13,186 nt of DNA from Thermoproteota archaeon (GTDB lineage Archaea; Thermoproteota; Methanomethylicia; Nezhaarchaeales; WYZ-LMO8): assembly GCA_011605835.1 (NCBI GenBank), contig JAAOZJ010000080.1, positions 1-13,186 on the forward strand, read 5' to 3'. This document shows positions 5,946-11,748 of this stretch, in pieces. The position numbers and the translations under genes are program-made. Every line of letters begins with the position of its first letter. Within the stretch, counting starts at the first letter, position 1. Under the pieces are notes generated by a model, which was given only the letters and a program-made list of their open reading frames with translations, had not been told where the DNA came from and searched no databases.

Positions 5946-7142
5946 ATGGTGGCGCCCGCCAACAATGGTAATCCAGTACGACTAAAGAGGGAGCTACTCA
6001 AGGTCATCCAAAAGAGGTTGAAGGGTAAGGAGCTTAAGGCGGCGAGGAGTGATTGGCACTCCAAGCGAAAACCGATAGGCTGCGGCTTGACGATACATCC
6101 GGGCATAGGCTGTCCAGTGGGATGTAGCTATTGCTACATCTACGACATGGGCTTTAGCTGGCAAGTCGCTCCCTACTCACTTAATGGGCTTCAACTCGTA
6201 GCCGCCCTACTCTTCAACAAGTACTTCTACCCGACGAAGTGGGGTACTTACCTCGCCTTCGGCAGCGTGACGGAGCCCTTTCTCCCCAGCGTATTGCCTA
6301 AGACCCTCGAGTACTTGAGGGCCGTAGGGGAGTACTTAGGCAATCCCTGTCAGGTCTCGACCAAGATGGTAATAAACGACGAGCACCTCGACGAGCTTGC
6401 GAGGATCACAGGCTCCAAGCTCTCGATCTTGGTTACTGTGACGAGCCTGAGCCAGTACGCGCACTTAGAGAGGAGGGCCCCACATCCCTTAAAGAGGTTA
6501 GAACTTGTGAGTAGGTTAAGGAGCAAGGGGTTTAAGCCCTTCGTTTTCATAAGGCCCCTGCTACCAGGTTTAAGAGTCGAAGAGGTGGACGAGATCGCAG
6601 AGCTGGCGAAGGCCTCGGGGGCTTATGGCATCGTCGTCGGCAATTTAAGGTTGTCACTCAACATAGTGAGGAGGTTGATGAGAGAAGGCATCGATGTCGC
6701 TAAGCACTTAAAGATCGACCTTGGTAAGCTGAAGAGAGGGTTCGTCGACGTAAGAGTCGACGGAGCTTTACAATCTCTCATCAGAGAAGGGGCGTTGAAA
6801 AAAGGGCTCATATTCTTGAAGAGGGCTTGTTGTGCCAACACGGTCTCGCAACTGCTCAGCGGTTATGACGACGTCGTGTGCCCCTCTCTATGTTTTTTAA
6901 ACGAACAGTCCTGTGAAAAATCCTGTCCCGCTCGATGTAGAATAAGAGCGAGGGGCGAACCTAGACATCTCGACTTCGACGAAGTGATGAGAGAGGTCCT
7001 CGGGTCCGATGAATATGAGGTGGAGGTGGAGGATCACACTCTTTGTGTCAAGCTAAAGAGGCCTTTGAGGGATGAGAAGTTAGCGAGCTTCGCGCTCTCG
7101 TACTTATTCCGTAGAAGAGTACGCTTTGTAAAGCGTTTTTAG
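5946..7142 (+). CDS. Radical SAM protein (SplB-like COG1533 group) with a C-terminal cysteine cluster
   Basis: The 398-residue product has the radical SAM signature CPVGCSYCY, with Cys56, Cys60 and Cys63 (CX3CX2C) binding the SAM-cleaving [4Fe-4S] cluster. The surrounding layout (GLTIHPGIGCPVGCSYCYIY, FGSVTEPFLP, STKMVINDEHLD, FIRPLLPG) resembles archaeal proteins related to spore photoproduct lyase and Rv2578c (COG1533), whose substrates are mostly unknown. After the barrel come seven cysteines (295, 296, 312, 316, 323, 327, 331) in CPSLCFLNEQSCEKSCPARC and the CC pair just before it, probably an auxiliary Fe-S or metal site. ATG 5946 is preferred: GGAG lies directly upstream and the TATA box fits. 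The frame is open back to 5721 but that part is antisense to the neighbouring gene. The stop overlaps eS17 by 4 nt. Confidence 0.85.
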   Translation: MVAPANNGNPVRLKRELLKVIQKRLKGKELKAARSDWHSKRKPIGCGLTIHPGIGCPVGCSYCYIYDMGFSWQVAPYSLNGLQLVAALLFNKYFYPTKWGTYLAFGSVTEPFLPSVLPKTLEYLRAVGEYLGNPCQVSTKMVINDEHLDELARITGSKLSILVTVTSLSQYAHLERRAPHPLKRLELVSRLRSKGFKPFVFIRPLLPGLRVEEVDEIAELAKASGAYGIVVGNLRLSLNIVRRLMREGIDVAKHLKIDLGKLKRGFVDVRVDGALQSLIREGALKKGLIFLKRACCANTVSQLLSGYDDVVCPSLCFLNEQSCEKSCPARCRIRARGEPRHLDFDEVMREVLGSDEYEVEVEDHTLCVKLKRPLRDEKLASFALSYLFRRRVRFVKRF

Positions 7143-7357
7143 GCCTTGGCCTGTGCGGCTACTTCAGGGGCCTTATACCGCTTGGCGAGCTTGGTCAAAT
7201 ACCCGCTCACTCTGTTCAGCAAGTGCTTGGCTCTGGTCGTGGACACTTCCAAGACCAACTTTTTGTTCTGTGCGTAGTCTAAGCTCACTCTATCGTAGTA
7301 TTGCTGAAAGATCTGATAGGCTAACCTCTTAATGGACGCGGGTCTAACCTTGCCCAT
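7139..7357 (-). CDS. rps17e: Ribosomal protein eS17 (S17e)
   Basis: eS17 is a small-subunit head protein found in archaea and eukaryotes but not bacteria. The 72-residue product shows the family pattern throughout: MGKVRPASIKRLAYQIFQQY at the start, DYAQNKKLVLEV in the middle, and the basic helix RVSGYLTKLAKRYK. ATG 7357 is the natural start and has AGGTTGA about 9 nt upstream with a TATA box some 40 nt upstream. It is convergent with the radical SAM gene, overlapping by 4 nt, and divergent from the histone gene. Confidence 0.96.
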   Translation of the reverse strand: MGKVRPASIKRLAYQIFQQYYDRVSLDYAQNKKLVLEVSTTRAKHLLNRVSGYLTKLAKRYKAPEVAAQAKA

Positions 7358-7395
7358 GTCTCTTCAACCTGTCTTTCTCTGCTCTAAGAGGGTTG

Positions 7396-7403
7396 TTTTT
7401 AAA
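7396..7403 (-). promoter_or_regulatory. TATA box for rps17e
   Basis: The minus strand reads AATTTAAAAAC about 39-46 nt before ATG 7357. The predicted transcript start near 7373 leaves a leader of about 16 nt containing the AGGTTGA ribosome binding site. Confidence 0.5.
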
Positions 7404-7441
7404 TTTTCTCAACCAAGAGGTTTTGCTAGGAGGCGCTGGTA

Positions 7442-7449
7442 ACTTAAAG
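7442..7449 (+). promoter_or_regulatory. Weak TATA-like element for the histone gene
   Basis: ACTTAAAG is the best AT-rich match upstream of the histone, about 45 nt before ATG 7491. The expected leader of roughly 20 nt would contain the GGTGGTG sequences. The match is weaker than other promoters in the window. Confidence 0.35.
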
Positions 7450-7460
7450 CCTCAGGACGA

Positions 7461-7492
7461 GGTGGTAGTATTAGGTGGTGGGGCGGTAGTAT
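7461..7492 (+). repeat. Duplicated ribosome-binding/start segment before the histone
   Basis: GGTGGTAGTAT at 7461-7471 recurs as GGCGGTAGTAT at 7482-7492 (10 of 11 bases), 21 nt apart. The second copy runs into the histone ATG. Between them lies AGGTGGTGGGG, so three SD-like GGTGG/GGCGG elements precede the start. This may be a small tandem duplication of the initiation region or a device for high ribosome loading. Confidence 0.4.
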
Positions 7493-7727
7493 GGCGGAGT
7501 TGCCGTTGGCGCCTATAGACAGGATAATTAGGAGAGCTGGCGCTGAGCGCGTTGGAGACGACGCGGTAAGAGCTCTGTGTAAAATTCTCGAAGACGTGGC
7601 CCTTGACATCGCGCGAGAAGCTGTGGAGCTAGCTCGTCATGCAGGAAGGAAGACCGTCACAGCCGAGGACATAAACCTAGCGGTAAAGCACGTGCTCCGC
7701 TGGCTCAGCGCGAGTCTGTATAAATGA
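7491..7727 (+). CDS. Archaeal histone (HMf family)
   Basis: The product is a minimal histone fold that dimerises and wraps DNA. The 78 residues align along their length with HMfB-type histones: ELPLAPIDRIIRRAGAERV for helix 1 and loop 1, DDAVRALCKILEDVALDIAREAVELA for the long helix 2, and HAGRKTVTAEDINLAV for loop 2 and helix 3. Arg and Lys at the DNA-contact positions (RII, RKT) are kept. It carries about nine residues more than HMf at the C-terminus (LRWLSASLYK), with a Trp and a Tyr. ATG 7491 is the natural start. Histones are patchy in Thermoproteota, which makes this useful for placing the organism. It lies divergent from rps17e and just before the thermosome. Confidence 0.96.
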   Translation: MAELPLAPIDRIIRRAGAERVGDDAVRALCKILEDVALDIAREAVELARHAGRKTVTAEDINLAVKHVLRWLSASLYK

Positions 7728-7762
7728 AGACCGAAGCAAAGCTCATCTCTTCATTAGAAAAG

Positions 7763-7770
7763 GTTATATA
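7763..7770 (+). promoter_or_regulatory. TATA box for the thermosome
   Basis: GTTATATAG preceded by the purine-rich GAAAAG (BRE-like) is a strong archaeal promoter match. It lies about 60 nt before ATG 7827, predicting transcription from near 7793 and a leader of about 34 nt containing GGGTGA. The thermosome therefore has its own promoter rather than depending on the histone. Confidence 0.6.
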
Positions 7771-7826
7771 GAAGCCTCTCCTCATAACTGTCCGAAGAAG
7801 ATAGGCTAAGGTTGGGTGATGACGTC

Positions 7827-9482
7827 ATGGCCGCTGTTAGTGGCATTCCCGTCTTAATATTGAAGGAGGGCGCTACGAGGACTTATGGCAGAGAAGCCCA
7901 GAGAGCCAACATAGCTGCTGCAAGGGCCATAGCCGAGACACTTAAAACGACCTTGGGTCCACGGGGCATGGACAAAATGCTCGTGGACAGTCTGGGAGAC
8001 GTCACTATAACAAACGACGGCGCGACCATACTCGACGAGATGGACGTCCAGCACCCCGCGGCCAAGATGCTGGTGGAGATAGCTAAGGCCCAAGACGAAG
8101 AGGTCGGCGATGGAACAACCACTGTTGTGGTCTTAACGGGTGAGTTATTGAAGAGAGCGGAAGAGCTCATGGCCAAGAATATCCACCCCACAGTCATAAT
8201 CGACGGCTACGGTAAAGCGCTCGAGTTCTGCCAGAAAGAGCTCGAGAAGCTAAGCTTACCAGTCAGCCTCCAAGACGAAGAGCTCTTGAAGTTGATAGCC
8301 AAGACCTCAATGCACGCTAAGGTAGTGAGCGCTGCGAGAGATTACTTGGCGGAGCTGGCGGTCAAGGCTGTTAAGCAGATAGTCGAGGAGAGAAACGGCA
8401 AGCTCGTCGCAGACGTTGATCAAGTGCAGCTAATCAAGAAACAAGGCGGCAGCGTCATGGACACCAAGCTGATCCAAGGAATCATAGTGGACAAAGAGGT
8501 CGTTCATACGGGCATGCCCAAGCGCATTGAAAACGCGAAGATCGCGCTCCTCGACTGTCCGTTAGAGGTAGAGAAGACGGAGATCGATGCAGAGATAAGG
8601 ATAAGCGACCCTGCTCAGATGAAGGCCTTCATAGAGGAAGAGGAGAAGATACTGAAGGGGATGGTGGAGAAGATCAAAAGCGTTGGCGCGAATGTCGTGT
8701 TCTGCCAAAAGGGCATAGACGACGTCGCCCAGCACTACTTGGCTAAGGCTGGAATCCTAGCGGCTCGAAGGGTGAAGAAGTCAGACATGGAGAAGCTGGC
8801 TCGAGCTACTGGTGCTAGGATAGCTACCAACGTAGAGGACCTAACGCCCAACGACCTAGGATACGCCGAGCTCGTCGAGGAGAGGAAGATAGCTGACGAG
8901 AAGCTGATATTTGTTGAAAACTGTAAGAACCCGAGGTCCGTGGCCATATTGATAAGGGGAGGGCTAGAGAAGTTCGTGGATGAAGCCGAGAGAGCACTGA
9001 AGGATGCACTAAGCACGGTCGCTAGGGCAATCGAGTGGGGACGCTACATACCCGGCGGCGGAGCCATCGAGGTTGAGCTAGCTAAGAGGCTGCGCGAGTA
9101 CGCAGCTAAGGTGGGTGGGAAGGAGCAGCTGGCGATAGAAGCTTTTGCCAGCGCTCTAGAGGCGATACCGAGAACGCTGGCAGAGAACGGAGGACATGAT
9201 CCGATAGATGTGATGATGGCCCTACGCGCAGAGCATGAAAAAGAGGGTAACTATTACGTGGGCGTGGACGTCTATACAGGGAAGCCAGCTGACATGCTCA
9301 AGATGGGCGTCATAGAACCCCTAGCGGTTAAGGCGACAGCTCTGAAGGCCGCCACGGAGGCAGCTGCCATGATACTGCGCATCGACGACGTAATAGCGGC
9401 CGCCAGAAGCGAGGCAGCGAAGGAGAAGGGAGGAACAGGGACCAAAGAGAAGGAAGAAGGCGAAGAGAAGGAGAAAGACTAA
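7827..9482 (+). CDS. Thermosome subunit (group II chaperonin)
   Basis: Thermosomes form double-ring ATP-driven folding chambers with a built-in lid. The 551-residue product is full length. The equatorial ATP site includes LGPRGMDKMLVD (43-54), NDGATIL (63-69) and GDGTTT (94-99, Asp95), with GGGAIEVEL near the C-terminal equatorial part supplying the catalytic Asp/Glu region. The apical domain is present. The C-terminus is a run of Lys, Glu and Gly (KEKGGTGTKEKEEGEEKEKD) that would point into the cavity. ATG 7827 is chosen over the frame-extending TTG 7812 because GGTGA (7816-7820) lies 6 nt before it. Only one subunit gene is in the window, so whether the ring is hetero-oligomeric cannot be told. 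Confidence 0.97.
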   Translation: MAAVSGIPVLILKEGATRTYGREAQRANIAAARAIAETLKTTLGPRGMDKMLVDSLGDVTITNDGATILDEMDVQHPAAKMLVEIAKAQDEEVGDGTTTVVVLTGELLKRAEELMAKNIHPTVIIDGYGKALEFCQKELEKLSLPVSLQDEELLKLIAKTSMHAKVVSAARDYLAELAVKAVKQIVEERNGKLVADVDQVQLIKKQGGSVMDTKLIQGIIVDKEVVHTGMPKRIENAKIALLDCPLEVEKTEIDAEIRISDPAQMKAFIEEEEKILKGMVEKIKSVGANVVFCQKGIDDVAQHYLAKAGILAARRVKKSDMEKLARATGARIATNVEDLTPNDLGYAELVEERKIADEKLIFVENCKNPRSVAILIRGGLEKFVDEAERALKDALSTVARAIEWGRYIPGGGAIEVELAKRLREYAAKVGGKEQLAIEAFASALEAIPRTLAENGGHDPIDVMMALRAEHEKEGNYYVGVDVYTGKPADMLKMGVIEPLAVKATALKAATEAAAMILRIDDVIAAARSEAAKEKGGTGTKEKEEGEEKEKD

Positions 9483-9499
9483 AACGTTGACTATCCCCA

Positions 9500-9509
9500 C
9501 TTTTTTATG
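9500..9509 (+). promoter_or_regulatory. Thermosome T-run terminator that also reads as the kinase TATA box
   Basis: CTTTTTTATG lies 18 nt after the thermosome stop. The T6 run (9501-9506) is a typical archaeal terminator signal. The same bases form a TATA-like element about 20-25 nt before TTG 9523, predicting a start of transcription at or near that codon. Both roles are inferred from spacing only. Confidence 0.45.
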
Positions 9510-9522
9510 GTCGTGAAAAAGT

Positions 9523-10140
9523 TTGAGAATACTGATAACTGGAACCCCTTCCACCGGCAAGACTACCATAGCGAAGAGGCTGGCCGAGCTCCTGAAACAT
9601 CATCACGTAGAGGTCGTGAAGGTAATAATAGAAGAGAAGTTGTATAGAGGGCTGGACGAAGTAAGGGATAGTTTTATCGTGGACATCAAGAGGGCCAGAA
9701 GGTTTTTTGCGACATACTTAGCAGAACGCTGCGATGTCATCTTGGACAGTCACGTCGTTGAGATATTTCCAAGAAAACTCGTGGACAAGGTGCTTGTCTT
9801 AAGAGCGCATCCCCTCCTCATCTTAAAGAGGGGGGTCGAGAAAGGGTGGTCACCGGAGAAATGCTTAGAGAACGCGCAAGCAGAGCTGTTGGGTGTATGC
9901 CTTTCTGACGCTTTGCAGTTCTACGGCAGGAAGAAGGTATGGCAAGTCGATTGCACGTGTCGTTCGGTAGATGAGGTCGTCGAAGATGTTCTAAGCATAC
10001 TCCGGGGTGAGAGGAGAAGGAGGAGAATAGATTGGCTTGCAAAACTTGAGAGAGATGGAAAGCTTGACCTGCTATTGAAGATGGAAAAAGCTCGTGATCT
10101 GCCTGAAGATCTCTTCAAACTTTTGAGCGACTGTAGATAA
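9523..10140 (+). CDS. AK6/Fap7-like nucleoside-monophosphate kinase
   Basis: The family (COG1936, archaeal relatives of Fap7/hCINAP) has adenylate kinase or ATPase activity and acts in small-subunit maturation with uS11 in eukaryotes and some archaea. The 205-residue product begins RILITGTPSTGKTTIAKRL, with Walker A at 7-14. It has the Walker-B-like DVILDSHVVEIFP (Asp75, His77), LVLRAHPLLILKRG, and the lid-like segment EKCLENAQAELLGVCLSDA typical of AK6. A basic run GERRRRRID (162-170) leads into a C-terminal extension of about 40 residues beyond the usual AK6 end. TTG 9523 is the start because a stop lies three codons upstream and no other start fits. The last 69 nt overlap the opposing prepilin gene. 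Confidence 0.87.
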   Translation: MRILITGTPSTGKTTIAKRLAELLKHHHVEVVKVIIEEKLYRGLDEVRDSFIVDIKRARRFFATYLAERCDVILDSHVVEIFPRKLVDKVLVLRAHPLLILKRGVEKGWSPEKCLENAQAELLGVCLSDALQFYGRKKVWQVDCTCRSVDEVVEDVLSILRGERRRRRIDWLAKLERDGKLDLLLKMEKARDLPEDLFKLLSDCR

Positions 10141-10317
10141 GAAGTCCCCCGTAGCCTTGCCCGCACTACTCAGCGTCGCATTTACTCCTCCCAAGAGCCC
10201 CACAACCATAGATAAAATTATCGAAAGTAAGACCACAGAAATTCCTATGAGCATGCCCTCTTCTAAGAGCAACGAGCCCCTGACGCCTCTCCTGCTATTT
10301 TTGCGCACGTCCCTCAC
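10072..10317 (-). CDS. Small type IV prepilin-like protein (Flp/class III type)
   Basis: The 81-residue product has a short basic leader (MRDVRKNSRRGVRG), then SLLLEEGML and one hydrophobic segment (22-44). Cleavage after Gly14 by an archaeal prepilin peptidase would put Glu19 at +5, the conserved Glu of type IV pilins, and leave a mature protein of about 67 residues. The tail is helical and amphipathic (DFLSTVAQKFEEIFRQITSF). It is the last gene of the minus-strand operon, 24 nt after the platform protein, which supports a pilin role. GTG 10317 is the longest start; GTG 10308 is possible. Its last 69 nt are antisense to the end of the AK6-like kinase. No family was confirmed by search. Confidence 0.68.
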   Translation of the reverse strand: MRDVRKNSRRGVRGSLLLEEGMLIGISVVLLSIILSMVVGLLGGVNATLSSAGKATGDFLSTVAQKFEEIFRQITSFFHLQ

Positions 10318-10341
10318 GACCTCTTCTGAGGCGAAGGCCTC

Positions 10342-11151
10342 TTAAGCCCATTCATAAGGAGGCATGAGGATGACGATAATGAAGATCGCGAAGCAGAGAG
10401 CCAAGTCCTTGAGCGAAGGGTAACGTAGTTGAATTATGCAAGTGAAGACCGTGAAAATCGTTATAGATAATAAAGCAAATGAGGCGAATATCAGGGCATT
10501 GGAAACGAGGTTCGTGGACGAGAATCTCGCAAATGCAAAGAAAGTCTTTATAACGAAACCCAAAGTCATCGACGAGGCTATTTGCAAAACTTTGTACTTC
10601 AACTTCTCGACGGCGATCAGCTCTCTTAGCTTTTTAGCGTTAAGATGTAGTGAAAAGCTCAAATCGCGTAATGAAGTCACTAAGGCCCTGAGAGAGACTT
10701 CATCTATGAAGTCGAGTTTTTCGAGCAATGTGAAAGCCAGCTTCGTCAGGGGCGATGAAAGCTTTGTCGCGCTTGAGAGGTTTCTCTCCTCGGCTTTTAG
10801 AATCTTCTTACAAAGCATGCCCCTTACAATTCTCTTCATCTTGAGCTGGGCCTCAGACCGCGCATTGGGCACTTTGTAAACCTCTTCCAGTAAAGAGAGC
10901 AAGTTCCTTCGACTGGCCAAGGACTTAAAAGACTTGGTAGCAAATAAGTGAAGAACCTCGTAATCGACAAATCGGTTGTTTAGCTCTGCTATGACCTCAA
11001 TGCAACTCTTCATGACCATGTAAACGAAGAAGGCTACTGCGAGAGAGCAGAAAAGAGAGAGGAAGAAGTTCGAAGTCGTCGAGAGGAGAAAGAGGAAGAA
11101 GTTCGAAGTAAATATTAATACCAAGGGGAGGGCTTTATTAATGAAGGTCAC
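10342..11151 (-). CDS. TadC/GspF-like pilus platform membrane protein
   Basis: The 269-residue product has the pattern of an inner-membrane platform protein of type IV pilus/Tad systems. It has an N-terminal hydrophobic region (about 7-50, probably two helices), a soluble helical middle with conserved-looking LSSPLTKLAFTLLEKL and LRDLSFSLHLNAKKL, and three C-terminal helices (about 188-207, 215-240 and 249-264). The call rests on this layout and on its place between an ATPase gene and a prepilin gene; the sequence itself is divergent. The frame extends to GTG 11160, abutting the previous stop, but GTG 11151 is preferred because GGTGA lies 5 nt before it. An 11-residue repeat sits in the N-terminal membrane region. 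The codon use looks more AT-rich than in the ribosomal genes. Confidence 0.65.
   Translation of the reverse strand: MTFINKALPLVLIFTSNFFLFLLSTTSNFFLSLFCSLAVAFFVYMVMKSCIEVIAELNNRFVDYEVLHLFATKSFKSLASRRNLLSLLEEVYKVPNARSEAQLKMKRIVRGMLCKKILKAEERNLSSATKLSSPLTKLAFTLLEKLDFIDEVSLRALVTSLRDLSFSLHLNAKKLRELIAVEKLKYKVLQIASSMTLGFVIKTFFAFARFSSTNLVSNALIFASFALLSITIFTVFTCIIQLRYPSLKDLALCFAIFIIVILMPPYEWA
11058..11109 (-). repeat. 33-bp direct repeat within the platform protein gene
   Basis: A 19-base sequence, AGAGGAAGAAGTTCGAAGT on the plus strand, occurs at 11058-11076 and again at 11091-11109, a period of 33 nt. In the minus-strand gene this gives two in-frame copies of TSNFFL (TSNFFLFLLST then TSNFFLSLF), so 11 residues of the membrane region appear duplicated. 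Confidence 0.7.
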
Positions 11152-11160
11152 GACAATCAC

Positions 11161-11748
11161 CTAGACGAGGATCAAGGCATAGCGCTTCAAGACAACTATT
11201 ATCACTTGCAGAGCAATGCCATAGAATAACGATGTCACGATAGGCAACAATTCAATGGCTTCCTTCTGATGGAAGAGAGCCGAAATCGTCACTATTACGG
11301 GGGCTATAATTATGCCTGTGAGCGCTAACGTGATTATGTTTCTAACGTTGGTCGTAAATAACTTTTTTCGCAAGTCCTTCATGGCCTCTCTAAACAGAAG
11401 GTCGTTGGCTTTCCATTCATCTTGAACGAGAGGGTCGGAAAGACCTACGTTGAGAAATAGAAGGTTGAAGGTAGCAGGTTCCACGTCGCGCCCTAGGGAC
11501 AGCTTTCGAGCTAGCAATCTTAGTTGCTGAGGCAGTACTCGACATGCGTTATCAAGCCTCGTTAAGGCTATAAATGACGATACCCTGTTGCGATATGTGT
11601 GATGCATCATCGGTATTAGCTTAAACAACAAAGGATTAGGCTCTGTTACAAAGCTACGTTTCTCTAACTCTCTTAGTTGACGGACAAAAAGCACGCTGAA
11701 CATCGCTATTAAGGCTGACGATAGTATGACTGCGAACTCAGATGACAT
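11161..11748 (-). CDS. TadB-like half of the pilus platform (membrane protein)
   Basis: The 195-residue product has one N-terminal membrane helix (about 5-23), a soluble segment of about 110 residues, and two C-terminal helices (138-160 and 166-187). Order in the operon (ATPase, this gene, the TadC-like gene, prepilin) matches tadA-tadB-tadC-flp arrangements, which is the main basis for the call. It is shorter than usual TadB/TadC proteins of about 300 residues. ATG 11748 has AGGAGGG 7 nt upstream, placed inside the last codons of the ATPase gene. The two genes overlap by 11 nt, so they are probably translationally coupled. Alternatively it is an unrelated membrane partner of the ATPase. Confidence 0.6.
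   Translation of the reverse strand: MSSEFAVILSSALIAMFSVLFVRQLRELEKRSFVTEPNPLLFKLIPMMHHTYRNRVSSFIALTRLDNACRVLPQQLRLLARKLSLGRDVEPATFNLLFLNVGLSDPLVQDEWKANDLLFREAMKDLRKKLFTTNVRNIITLALTGIIIAPVIVTISALFHQKEAIELLPIVTSLFYGIALQVIIVVLKRYALILV

Noticed and set aside
7883..8197. 104-codon minus-strand ORF inside the thermosome
   Set aside because: It is the complement of the conserved ATP-binding part of the thermosome, with no promoter signals.
10436..10879. 147-codon plus-strand ORF across the platform protein gene
   Set aside because: It lies wholly antisense to the TadC-like gene, has no promoter or ribosome binding site, and its protein lacks recognisable motifs.
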